This document shows, piece after piece, positions 17,868-25,532 of a stretch of DNA of 64,000 nt. Both the position numbers and the translations under genes were made by a program. Positions within the stretch are counted from its first letter, which is position 1. Every line of letters starts with the position of its first letter. The stretch lies in NCBI RefSeq assembly GCF_026619435.1, contig NZ_JAOVZQ010000001.1, forward strand, positions 813,501 through 877,500. Direction: 5' to 3'. This DNA is from Hoeflea ulvae. Lineage in GTDB: Bacteria; Pseudomonadota; Alphaproteobacteria; Rhizobiales; Rhizobiaceae. The notes under the pieces were generated by a model. That model was not told the origin of the DNA. It did not search any database and was given only the letters and a program-made list of their open reading frames with translations.

Positions 17868-18125
17868 TTAATGCAGAGCTACGGTCTTCAATTCGTCCTC
17901 GGCGGCACGGTAGAATGTGCTCGACCGGTTGTCGGTCAAAAGAATCGGCGTGCCGTCGGCGCCAAACAGCGCCCAGAGTTCGAGCCCGGGATTGAGCTCG
18001 GGCGCGTCGGGGAACCGGGCAATGACGTCTTCGGAACGCATCTTGCGGATATAGCCGACCTTGCCTGCGCCCAGCAGCGCCAGGTCATTGGCGGACAATT
18101 GGTTTTTTCCAGATTTGGCAATCAT
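17868..18125 (-). CDS. DUF1150 family protein
   Basis: The 85-residue protein matches the DUF1150 family, small alphaproteobacterial proteins found beside Hsp20 genes. Visible are KMRSEDVIARFPDAPELNPG and LWALFGADGTPILLTDNRSS, which form the conserved core. It lies 55 bases downstream of hsp20 in the same direction and ends at a good terminator, so it is probably co-transcribed and heat-induced. Its biochemical function is not known; a role with the small heat-shock protein is inferred from linkage only. Confidence 0.88.
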   Translation of the reverse strand: MIAKSGKNQLSANDLALLGAGKVGYIRKMRSEDVIARFPDAPELNPGLELWALFGADGTPILLTDNRSSTFYRAAEDELKTVALH

Positions 18126-18180
18126 GCAGATTTCCTCCGGTGAGTGGCAGGAAACATCCTGTTGGTATCAACCCTGATGT

Positions 18181-18612
18181 TCAGTCTCGGACGGAAATGT
18201 TAATTTTCCGCACCATGCGTTCCGGTTCGGGCCGAATGAGATCCACCGAAAGCAATCCGTTTTTCAGCTCGGCACTGGTCACCTGCATGCCGTCAGCCAG
18301 CACGAACATGCGCTGGAACTGCCGAGCGGCGATGCCGCGATGCAGATATTCCCGGCCATCGGAATCAGCCTGACGTCCACGGATCACCAGCTGGTTTTCT
18401 TCCGTGGTCACTTCAAGCTCTTCATCGCAGAAGCCGGCGACAGCCAGCGTGATCCTGAGCCGCTCGCAATTGGACCCGTCGGCCGAGGCGCGAATCCGTT
18501 CGATATTGTAGGGTGGATAGCCCTCCGACCCCTTGGCGATCCGCTCCAGGGTCTTTTCCATCGTGTCAAAGCCCAGCAATAGCGGGCTCGAAAAGGGCGT
18601 CATTCGTGACAT
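18181..18612 (-). CDS. Hsp20/IbpA family small heat-shock protein
   Basis: The 143-residue chaperone has an alpha-crystallin domain at about 35-130: YNIERIRASADGSNCERLRI, LEVTTEENQLVIRGRQ, and the A-x-x-x-N-G-L motif AELKNGLLSVDL. It binds unfolding proteins in oligomers without ATP. Regulation is visible upstream. An RpoH-like promoter lies at 18675-18703, and the leader ends in a hairpin that buries the GAGGA ribosome-binding site in the manner of a ROSE thermometer. The C-terminal I-x-I motif is INISVRD. It precedes the DUF1150 gene. Confidence 0.93.
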   Translation of the reverse strand: MSRMTPFSSPLLLGFDTMEKTLERIAKGSEGYPPYNIERIRASADGSNCERLRITLAVAGFCDEELEVTTEENQLVIRGRQADSDGREYLHRGIAARQFQRMFVLADGMQVTSAELKNGLLSVDLIRPEPERMVRKINISVRD

Positions 18613-18616
18613 GGCT

Positions 18617-18637
18617 TGTCCTCGTTCTCAAGCGACA
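18617..18637 (-). promoter_or_regulatory. ROSE-type RNA thermometer hairpin over the hsp20 ribosome-binding site
   Basis: Read leftward from 18637, UGUCGCUUG can fold on CGAGGACA across an AGAA loop. The anti-Shine-Dalgarno part UCGCU fits the ROSE motif U(U/C)GCU. It faces AGGA so that U-A, C-G, G.G and U-A form with the C bulged, the known ROSE geometry. The ATG begins five bases after the hairpin. Folding was done by eye. Confidence 0.6.
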
Positions 18638-18674
18638 GGCGCCAGACCCGCAATCGGCATCCGGCATGGTCCCA

Positions 18675-18703
18675 ATATGGGAACTTCCAACCGGCTTCGC
18701 AAG
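18675..18703 (-). promoter_or_regulatory. RpoH (sigma-32)-like promoter of hsp20
   Basis: Leftward, CTTGCG (18703-18698), a 17-base spacer and CCATAT (18680-18675) resemble the rhizobial RpoH pattern CTTGAA-N16/17-CCANAT, with two mismatches in the -35. It would give a leader of about 55 bases, which contains the thermometer hairpin. Confidence 0.5.
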
Positions 18704-18771
18704 AACCTTGCCCGAGGTGCGGGCAGACTCGTAGTGTCCCCGCCAACGAATCGCTTCATCAAGGACCTGCC

Positions 18772-19710
18772 ATGTCACCGCGCAAGATCATCATCGACAC
18801 CGATCCCGGCCAGGACGATGCCGCCGCCATCATGCTGGCGCTGGCCAGCCCGGAGCTCGAGGTGCTCGGCATCACCGCTGTTGCCGGCAATGTGCCGCTG
18901 GCTCTGACGGCGCGCAATGCCCGGATGATCACCGAGATCTGCGGCCGCGGCGACATTCCGGTCTATGCCGGCGCCGACAGGCCGCTGGCGCGCGAACTCG
19001 TCACCGCCGAACATGTTCATGGCAAGACCGGGCTCGATGGCGTCGACCCCTTCGAGGCCGAGCGCCCGCTGGAGCCGGAGCACGCAGTCGATTTCATCAC
19101 AAGGACACTGCGCCAACAGCCGGAAGGTGAGGTCACGCTGTGCGCGCTGGGGCCGCTCACCAATATTGCCATGGTGCTCGAGCGCGCGCCCGATGTCGCA
19201 GCCCGGATCAAGGAAATCGTGCTGATGGGCGGCGGTTTCTTCGAGGGCGGCAACATCACCCCCTCGGCCGAATTCAACATCTTCGTCGATCCGGAAGCCG
19301 CCAAACAGGTTTTCGGCGCCGGTGTTGCGGTCACCATGATGCCGCTTGATGTCACCCACAAGGTGCTGACCACCCGGGTGCGGGTCGAGCGTCTGCGCGC
19401 CAACGGCAATCGCCCCTCGCTGGCCATGGCCGACATGCTGGAATTCTTCGAACGCTTTGACGAGGAGAAATACGGCACCGATGGCGGTCCGCTGCACGAT
19501 CCGACCGTCATTGCCTGGTTGCTCGATCCCGAGATGTTCTCCGGACGTCAGTGCAATGTCGAGATCGAGACCGGCTCGGAACTCACCCTTGGCGCCACGG
19601 TGGTCGACTGGTGGAAGGTGACCGGACGGGCGGAGAACGCCTTTGTCGTCCGCGATGTCGATGCCGACCGGTTTTTTGACCTGTTCATCGAACGGGTCGG
19701 CCGGCTCTGA
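18772..19710 (+). CDS. Ribonucleoside (inosine-uridine preferring) hydrolase family protein
   Basis: The 312-residue enzyme of the IUNH fold splits ribonucleosides into base and ribose. The calcium-binding signature DTDPGQDD is at residues 9-16. Other marks are GPLTNIAMVLERAP, VLMGGGFFEGGNITPSAEFN and the C-terminal HDPTVIAWLLDP. An AAGGA sequence precedes the ATG at 18772. It converges on the ribokinase gene with only four bases between stops. With ribokinase and the nearby importer it suggests nucleoside salvage to ribose-5-phosphate; base preference cannot be told from sequence. Confidence 0.93.
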   Translation: MSPRKIIIDTDPGQDDAAAIMLALASPELEVLGITAVAGNVPLALTARNARMITEICGRGDIPVYAGADRPLARELVTAEHVHGKTGLDGVDPFEAERPLEPEHAVDFITRTLRQQPEGEVTLCALGPLTNIAMVLERAPDVAARIKEIVLMGGGFFEGGNITPSAEFNIFVDPEAAKQVFGAGVAVTMMPLDVTHKVLTTRVRVERLRANGNRPSLAMADMLEFFERFDEEKYGTDGGPLHDPTVIAWLLDPEMFSGRQCNVEIETGSELTLGATVVDWWKVTGRAENAFVVRDVDADRFFDLFIERVGRL

Positions 19711-19714
19711 TCCC

Positions 19715-20614
19715 TCAGAGCCGCGCGTCGACCTCCGACGCCAGCGGAATTGACGGCTGGGCGCCGGGCTTCAGACAGGCCAGCGCCCCTGCCACGGCGG
19801 CGCGGCGAACGGCTGCCGGAAACGCCATCCCGGCATCGAGGCCCTGGGCCAGGTAGCCGCAGAATGTGTCGCCGGCGCCCACGGTGTCGACGGGCCTTAT
19901 CTTGAGCGCGGCCACATGTTCGACCGTGCCATCCTTGGCCCAAAGCACGCCGTCGCCGCCCAGCGTCACAATCATGCATTGGCCGGTCCTGGCGTGCAGC
20001 GCGGCGAGTTCCGCCCTTGCCGCATCAACGGTTTCCGCAGGCCTGCCCGAGAGCCGGGCGAATTCGGTCTCGTTGGCGATGACGATATCGGCCAGCGGCG
20101 CCAGCCGTTCGACCGCCTCGGTCAGCGGCGCGATGTTGAGAACGCTTCGCACGCCCTTGCTTCGCGCGGCCTTGAGCGCCGCTTCGATGCTCGCTTCCGC
20201 GATTTCCATCTGCAACAGCAGCGTGTCGCTGTCGCTCATGCTGGCAACTGCCTGTTCGGCGTCCTCCACGCTGACATGACCATTGGCGCCGGCAATGACG
20301 ACGATCACGTTCTCGCCGTCGCCGCCGACCAGGATGATTGCAATGCCGGTGGGGCCCTGCACGCGGCGGACCGAGCCGAGATCCGCGCCGGCCTTCTCAA
20401 GCAGCGCCAGCGCTTCTGCGCCATAGGCATCATCGCCAACCGCGCCGCCCATGGTGACTGCCGCCCCTGCGCGCTGCGCCGCCAGCGCCTGATTGGCGCC
20501 CTTGCCGCCCTGGGCAGTGGTGAACTCAGCTCCGCTGACGGTTTCTCCGGGGGCGGGCAATCGTTCGGTGGTGGCGATCAGGTCCATGTTGACTGATCCG
20601 ATGACGGTGATCAT
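19715..20614 (-). CDS. rbsK: Ribokinase
   Basis: The 299-residue PfkB-family sugar kinase phosphorylates ribose to ribose-5-phosphate. It starts MITVIGSVNMDLIATTERLP and has the PfkB signature 1 region with TAQGGKGANQALAA near residue 40. It also has the catalytic anion-hole motif DTVGAGDTFCGYLAQG near residue 250. The length is typical. It faces the nucleoside hydrolase gene, whose product ribose is its substrate. The two are transcribed towards each other, so they are not one operon. Confidence 0.93.
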   Translation of the reverse strand: MITVIGSVNMDLIATTERLPAPGETVSGAEFTTAQGGKGANQALAAQRAGAAVTMGGAVGDDAYGAEALALLEKAGADLGSVRRVQGPTGIAIILVGGDGENVIVVIAGANGHVSVEDAEQAVASMSDSDTLLLQMEIAEASIEAALKAARSKGVRSVLNIAPLTEAVERLAPLADIVIANETEFARLSGRPAETVDAARAELAALHARTGQCMIVTLGGDGVLWAKDGTVEHVAALKIRPVDTVGAGDTFCGYLAQGLDAGMAFPAAVRRAAVAGALACLKPGAQPSIPLASEVDARL

Positions 20615-20826
20615 GGCGGGCTTCCTGTTGCAAATGTGTCGTCTCGAGCCTTTGTGTCAGGTTCGGGCCGTCGGGAAAAGACCGCACGATCACCATAAGC
20701 GCTGTCGCATCACCTGGGGCGGGATTTGAACGCGACACGGCTTTCCCGGGCTCGATTCACACGAGCGTCGGAGGCGGCGCAGCGGAAACCCGGTTTGGGC
20801 GAGCTGGCCGCTGCAACCAAGACCAG

Positions 20827-22125
20827 TCAGCCCTGAGGATCGTCCTCGTCGACAACCCTGAGCTTGAGCGTCGAGGATCGCGGTTCGAATTTCATGGTCT
20901 GTTGCGAGGGGGCGGCCTCATCCCGCGAGGCCGGGGCGGCGCCCGCTGGTCTTGCCTCCTCCGCCAATTGCGCAAATTCCAGCGCCTCGATCTTGGCGCC
21001 GCGCTTGGTCAGCTTGTCCGACGAGGTCAGGATCAGCTCGACATCCTTTTGCGCCATGGAAAAATGCGCCTGCAATTTGCGGGTCCGGTCATCAAGCCGC
21101 GAAAGGTCTTCCATCAGCCGCAGCACCTCGCCCTGGATCAGATGCGCCTGTTCGCGCATGCGCGCATCCTTGAGCAGCGCCTGGATCACCTGGGTCGACA
21201 GCATCAGCAGCGACGGCGAGACAATCACCACCCGAGAGCGCTGCGCCTTGTGCACGATAGCTTCAAATTTCTCATGGATCTCGGCGAAGATCGATTCCGA
21301 CGGCACGAACAGAAAGGCTGTGTCCTGGGTTTCCCCGACAATCAGGTATTTCTCCGAAATATCGCGGATATGCACCTCGATGTCGCGGCGAAAGCGTTGC
21401 TGCGCGTTCTGCAGCGCGGCCGGGTCGCCGGGGGAGCTGGTCTCGGCCTCGCGGATGGCGTTCCAGGCTTCCAGCGGAAATTTCGCATCGATCACCAGAT
21501 CCGGCGCGCCATTCGGCATGGCGATGGTGCAATCGGGCCGCATGCCGTTCGTGAGCGTCGGCTGAAAGCTGAAGGCGCCGATCGGCAGCCCGTCCTGGAT
21601 GATGGTTTCCATCCGCGATTGCCCGAAGGCGCCGCGGGTCTGCTTGTTGGACAGGATCGCCTGCAACCCGACGACGTCGCGGGCCAGTGACTGGATGTTG
21701 TTCTGTGCCGTATCGATCACCGCCAGCCGTTCCTGCAGTTTTGTCAGGTTCTCGTGCGTCGCTTTGGTCTGTTCGGTGATCGATGAGCCCAGCCGCTGGG
21801 TCATGCCGTCAATGCGCTGGCCGATCGACTGATTGAGCTCGGCCTGGCGGGCGCCGAACAGCTCGGCCATCGTGCCCATGCGGCCCTGCATTTCCGATTG
21901 CGCCTTGAGAATGTCAGCCATCCGCGCCTCGGCCTGCGCGGCCCGCGCCGAAGCCTCGGCCTCAGCTTGTGCCCGGGCACGGCTGGCGCGCATCAGGCTC
22001 AGAGCCAGCCAGAGGACCAGCAGCAGCAGCGTTGCCAGCACCGCAAACAGCGTCTGGCCCAGCGTGACCGGCTGGCCATTGAGTTCAAATAAAGCGGTCG
22101 AGAACAGCGCGGCATCGGTTTGCAT
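20827..22125 (-). CDS. rmuC: DNA recombination protein RmuC
   Basis: The 432-residue protein has an N-terminal membrane anchor (LGQTLFAVLATLLLLVLWLAL), then a long alanine-, arginine- and glutamate-rich coiled coil (about 50-150). The RmuC nuclease-like domain follows (PDCTIAMPNGAPDLVIDAKF, RRDIEVHIRDISEKYLI, SRVVIVSPSLLMLSTQVIQA). RmuC limits inversions at short repeats in E. coli. The DAKFPLEAW region fits a PD-(D/E)XK-type active site. It diverges from def by about 110 bases. Confidence 0.92.
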   Translation of the reverse strand: MQTDAALFSTALFELNGQPVTLGQTLFAVLATLLLLVLWLALSLMRASRARAQAEAEASARAAQAEARMADILKAQSEMQGRMGTMAELFGARQAELNQSIGQRIDGMTQRLGSSITEQTKATHENLTKLQERLAVIDTAQNNIQSLARDVVGLQAILSNKQTRGAFGQSRMETIIQDGLPIGAFSFQPTLTNGMRPDCTIAMPNGAPDLVIDAKFPLEAWNAIREAETSSPGDPAALQNAQQRFRRDIEVHIRDISEKYLIVGETQDTAFLFVPSESIFAEIHEKFEAIVHKAQRSRVVIVSPSLLMLSTQVIQALLKDARMREQAHLIQGEVLRLMEDLSRLDDRTRKLQAHFSMAQKDVELILTSSDKLTKRGAKIEALEFAQLAEEARPAGAAPASRDEAAPSQQTMKFEPRSSTLKLRVVDEDDPQG

Positions 22126-22237
22126 GGCCCTGACCTAGCTGATTCTTCACGATTTGTCAGATCAAAACAAGAACATGGTGCCCGCCTGTTCGGCGGGGCT
22201 GATTGACGCCGGGCGGATCAGTGACTATTTCAACGCC

Positions 22238-22756
22238 ATGACCATCAAGCCGATCATCTATTTGCCCGATCCCATTCTGCGCCAGCAAAGCCAGCCGGTG
22301 GAGCGTTTCGACGCCGAGCTGGAAAGTTTTGTCGAGGACATGATCGAGACCATGTATGACGCGCCCGGCATCGGCCTGGCTGCGATCCAGGTTGGCGTGC
22401 CGCGGCGCATGCTGGTGATCGATGTCGCCGGCAAGGACGAGGATCCCGACCCGCAGGTGTTCATCAACCCGGAACTGGTCGCGAGCGGCGATGGCGTCAG
22501 CGTCTATGAAGAAGGCTGCCTGTCGATCCCGGATTATTACGCCGAGGTCGAGCGCCCCGAGACAGTGACGGTCAAGCATCTCGACCGGCACGGCAAGCAG
22601 CGCGTGACCGAGGCCGATGGCCTGCTCGCCACCTGCCTGCAGCACGAGATCGACCATCTCAACGGCGTGCTGTTCATCGACCATATTTCCAAGCTCAAAC
22701 GCGATATGGTGGTGCGCAAGTTCACCAAGCTCGCCAAAACCCGCGTCACTGCCTGA
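22238..22756 (+). CDS. def: Peptide deformylase
   Basis: The 172-residue metalloenzyme removes the formyl group from nascent N-terminal methionine. All three motifs are intact: [10 protein letters not shown] (44-53), EEGCLSIP with metal ligand Cys94, and QHEIDH with His136, Glu137 and His140. I chose ATG 22238, which gives the family opening [15 protein letters not shown]; a longer frame from 22154 is not family-like. def normally sits next to fmt, but here a toxin-antitoxin pair of about 0.7 kb separates them. Confidence 0.96.
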   Translation: MTIKPIIYLPDPILRQQSQPVERFDAELESFVEDMIETMYDAPGIGLAAIQVGVPRRMLVIDVAGKDEDPDPQVFINPELVASGDGVSVYEEGCLSIPDYYAEVERPETVTVKHLDRHGKQRVTEADGLLATCLQHEIDHLNGVLFIDHISKLKRDMVVRKFTKLAKTRVTA

Positions 22757-22797
22757 GATCCGACCAGGCCTGAAGACTGGTTCACGTGCCGCAGTGT

Positions 22798-22812
22798 GAT
22801 ATCATTGATATC
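22798..22812 (+). promoter_or_regulatory. Candidate antitoxin operator, paired GATATC
   Basis: GATATC-ATT-GATATC is a pair of identical six-base palindromes three bases apart, 18 bases before the antitoxin start. FitA/VapB antitoxins autoregulate by binding such dyads in their promoters. No binding data can be seen from sequence. Confidence 0.5.
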
Positions 22813-22830
22813 GAATCCGTGGAGAGTGCC

Positions 22831-23112
22831 ATGTCAGACATGCTCATTCGCAATCTTCCAGACCAGATGCGGGCCGATATCCGCAAGGCTGCCGCAGCTT
22901 CCGGGCGCAGTCTGTCGGACGAAGCCAAACATCTGATCCGCAAGGGCCTCGTCGCGCCGCTTGAAGGCCCGGAACCCCGCAATTCGGCTTGGGATGAACT
23001 CCGCAACGCTTTGGGCGAAGCGCAACTGAGCGACAGTGATCATGCCGATCTGGTCAATGCGACAGCGACATTGCGCAAGGCCAGCGCCAGGCAGACGCCT
23101 GAATTTGAATGA
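22831..23112 (+). CDS. FitA/VapB-type antitoxin (ribbon-helix-helix)
   Basis: The 93-residue protein opens MSDMLIRNLPDQMRADIRKA, a ribbon-helix-helix DNA-binding domain of the FitA (Arc/MetJ-like) type, with SGRSLSDEAKHLIRKGL as the helix pair. The C-terminal half is the expected toxin-wrapping tail. The ATG at 22831 has a GGAGAG site. Its TGA overlaps the toxin ATG by four bases. A paired GATATC dyad lies just upstream and may be its own operator. Confidence 0.88.
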   Translation: MSDMLIRNLPDQMRADIRKAAAASGRSLSDEAKHLIRKGLVAPLEGPEPRNSAWDELRNALGEAQLSDSDHADLVNATATLRKASARQTPEFE

Positions 23113-23534
23113 TCGTTCTCGACACCAACATCGTCTCCGAAGCCGCCAGGCAAAATCCCGACGAGCGCGTCAAGAACTGGATGCGGGTGCAACCGCTCGA
23201 CGCGCTTTATCTGTGCGCGCCGGTGGTGGCGGAGTTGTCTTTTGGTGCACAGAGGATGCTGTTGCGAACCGGCAGCGATCGTCTGACGACAGGTTTGCGG
23301 CACATGATCGAGCGGACATTTGCGGGAAGAATTCTCGGCTTTGACGGTGTCATTGCTGAACAGGCGGGCAGGCTTCAGGCTGCGCGGGAAGCCAGCGGTC
23401 AGCCGATTGCTGTCGGCGATCTGTGGATCGCGGCAACCTGCCTGCATCACGGGGCAATACTGGCAACCCGCAACACCCGCGACTTCGACGGGCTTGACCT
23501 GACGCTGCAAAACCCGTTTGAACACGGGCGTTGA
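23109..23534 (+). CDS. vapC: VapC/FitB-type PIN-domain toxin
   Basis: The 141-residue protein is a PIN-domain ribonuclease, the toxin of a type II pair. The acidic active site is visible: Asp5 in [11 protein letters not shown], Glu42 in VVAELSFG, Asp104 in VGDLWIAA, and Asp125 in ATRNTRDF. All are intact, so it is probably active. The start overlaps the antitoxin stop (ATGA). The pair lies between def and fmt, which are usually adjacent, so it looks inserted; no transposase or flanking repeat is evident. Confidence 0.92.
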   Translation: MIVLDTNIVSEAARQNPDERVKNWMRVQPLDALYLCAPVVAELSFGAQRMLLRTGSDRLTTGLRHMIERTFAGRILGFDGVIAEQAGRLQAAREASGQPIAVGDLWIAATCLHHGAILATRNTRDFDGLDLTLQNPFEHGR

Positions 23535-23571
23535 TCAACGCCGGAATTTGAGACGAACGGACACCTTGGCC

Positions 23572-24510
23572 ATGCGCATCATCTTTATGGGAACGCCGGA
23601 CTATGCGGCGCCGTCGCTGGAAGCGTTGCACGCCACCGGGCACGAGATCGTTGCGGTCTATTCGCAGCCGCCGCGGCCGGCCGGGCGGCGCGGGCTTGAA
23701 GTGCTGCCGTCGCCGGTACACCGCGCTGCCGAAGCCTTGGGCATTCCGGTGTTCACGCCCAAGAGCCTGAAAAATGACGATGAACAGCAAGCATTCCGGG
23801 CGCTCGATGCCGATGCGGCGGTTGTCGTCGCCTATGGCCTGATCCTGCCAAAGGCCATTCTCGATGCGCCGCGGCTTGGCGCCTGGAACGGCCACGCCTC
23901 GCTGTTGCCGCGCTGGCGCGGTGCGGCGCCGATCCAGCGCGCGATCATGGCCGGCGACACGCAAACCGGCGTGATGATCATGAAAATGGACGAGGGGCTC
24001 GACACCGGCGCGGTGGCGCTCACCGAAACCGTCGAGATCACGCCCACTATGACCACCGGCGAACTGCATGATTGCCTCGCCGATGTGACCGCACAGCTGA
24101 TGGTCGAGGCGATGGCGCGCCTGCAAACCGAAGGCCTTCCGGTCACGCCGCAATCGGAAGACGGCGTCACCTATGCGGCCAAGATCAGCAAGGCCGAAAC
24201 CCGGGTCGACTTCACCCTGGCCGCGCAACAGGTGCATGACCACGTCCGCGGACTGGCGCCAGCGCCCGGCGCCTGGTTTGAGTTGAAAACGGATGATCGC
24301 GCCGAGCGCATCAAGCTGCTGGCGACGGGCGAGGTCGATGAGGCTTCGTCGGGTGCTGCTCCCGGAACAGTGCTCGATGGCAAGCTGACCATTGCCTGCG
24401 GCACCGGCACCCTGCGGCTTCTCAGCCTGCAAAAGGCCGGTGGCAAGCCGCTTCATGCCGAGGACTTTTTGCGCGGCACCCCGATTTCCGCCGGCACGGT
24501 GATCGGCTGA
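23572..24510 (+). CDS. fmt: Methionyl-tRNA formyltransferase
   Basis: The 312-residue enzyme formylates initiator methionyl-tRNA using 10-formyltetrahydrofolate. It begins [19 protein letters not shown]. The catalytic N-x-H segment is [20 protein letters not shown], and the distal aspartate lies in [12 protein letters not shown]. The C-terminal OB-like domain binds the tRNA. The ATG at 23572 gives the family start; a longer frame from 23518 is not conserved. Its TGA overlaps the truA ATG (TGATG), so the two are coupled. Confidence 0.96.
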   Translation: MRIIFMGTPDYAAPSLEALHATGHEIVAVYSQPPRPAGRRGLEVLPSPVHRAAEALGIPVFTPKSLKNDDEQQAFRALDADAAVVVAYGLILPKAILDAPRLGAWNGHASLLPRWRGAAPIQRAIMAGDTQTGVMIMKMDEGLDTGAVALTETVEITPTMTTGELHDCLADVTAQLMVEAMARLQTEGLPVTPQSEDGVTYAAKISKAETRVDFTLAAQQVHDHVRGLAPAPGAWFELKTDDRAERIKLLATGEVDEASSGAAPGTVLDGKLTIACGTGTLRLLSLQKAGGKPLHAEDFLRGTPISAGTVIG

Positions 24511-25274
24511 TGCCACGCTATCGCCTCGACATCGAATATGACGGCACCGGCTATGCCGGCTGGCAGCGGCAGGACAATCACCACTCGATCCAGCAGGCGC
24601 TGGAAACCGCTTTCAAGAAATTCTGCGGTGAAACCGTCGTCGTTCGCGGCGCCGGACGAACCGATGCAGGCGTGCATGCGCTCGGGCAGGTCGGCCATGT
24701 CGATCTCGAAAAACTCTGGCCCGATGACACTGTGCGCGATGCCGTCAACGCCTATCTGCTGGCGGCCGGAGAACGGGTGGCGATCCTTGCCGCACGCAAG
24801 GTGGAGGACGGCTTCGATGCCCGCTTCTCCGCCATCAAGCGGCATTACATCTACCGCATCATCTGCCGCCGCACGCCGCTGGTGATCGAGCGCAACCGGG
24901 CGCTGTGGTCGTCCAAGAGCCTCGATGCCGCGGCCATGCATGAGGCGGCGCAATGCCTGGTCGGGCGGCATGACTTCACCACCTTCCGCTCCACCAATTG
25001 CCAGGCCAATTCGCCGGTGCGCAATCTGGACAGTCTCGACGTGGTCACCGGCGCGACCGAAGGTCTGATCGAGATCCATGCCTCGGCGCGCAGTTTCCTG
25101 CACAACCAGATCCGCTCCTTTGCCGGCACGCTGCGGCTGGTGGGAGCTGGCAAATGGTCAGCCGCCGATGTCGCGGCAGCGCTTGAGGCCAAAGACCGCA
25201 AGGCCTGCGGCCCGGTGGCGGCCCCCGAAGGGCTCTACTTTCGTGCCGTCGATTACCCCGAGACAGACACCTGA
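24510..25274 (+). CDS. truA: tRNA pseudouridine(38-40) synthase TruA
   Basis: The 254-residue enzyme makes pseudouridine in the anticodon arm of many tRNAs. It has the opening [20 protein letters not shown] and the catalytic aspartate motif [18 protein letters not shown] (near residue 55). It also has the C-terminal [15 protein letters not shown] block. The start is inside the fmt stop. In related rhizobia dapE lies close downstream; here a 7-kb signalling block intervenes. Confidence 0.96.
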   Translation: MPRYRLDIEYDGTGYAGWQRQDNHHSIQQALETAFKKFCGETVVVRGAGRTDAGVHALGQVGHVDLEKLWPDDTVRDAVNAYLLAAGERVAILAARKVEDGFDARFSAIKRHYIYRIICRRTPLVIERNRALWSSKSLDAAAMHEAAQCLVGRHDFTTFRSTNCQANSPVRNLDSLDVVTGATEGLIEIHASARSFLHNQIRSFAGTLRLVGAGKWSAADVAAALEAKDRKACGPVAAPEGLYFRAVDYPETDT

Positions 25275-25532
25275 TGGCAGCGCCCGGTGCCCCGGGCATT
25301 TCGCCGCAGCCTGACAACCTGAAAGCGCAGGGCGGCTGCTCCGGCCTGATGGTCGCCGGGGCTTTGGGCGTTGCAGCGCAATATTAGATCAATTTATAGT
25401 AGATTTAGCACTATTCTCGTATCCGCTTCCTAATATGATTGCCCGACCATGCCGAGGTGCCTGATCTCGCCCTGGCTGGAGAAGGCTGTGTTGGCGGCGC
25501 GCCGGGGCAGGTTGAATTCGAGGACGGTAATA

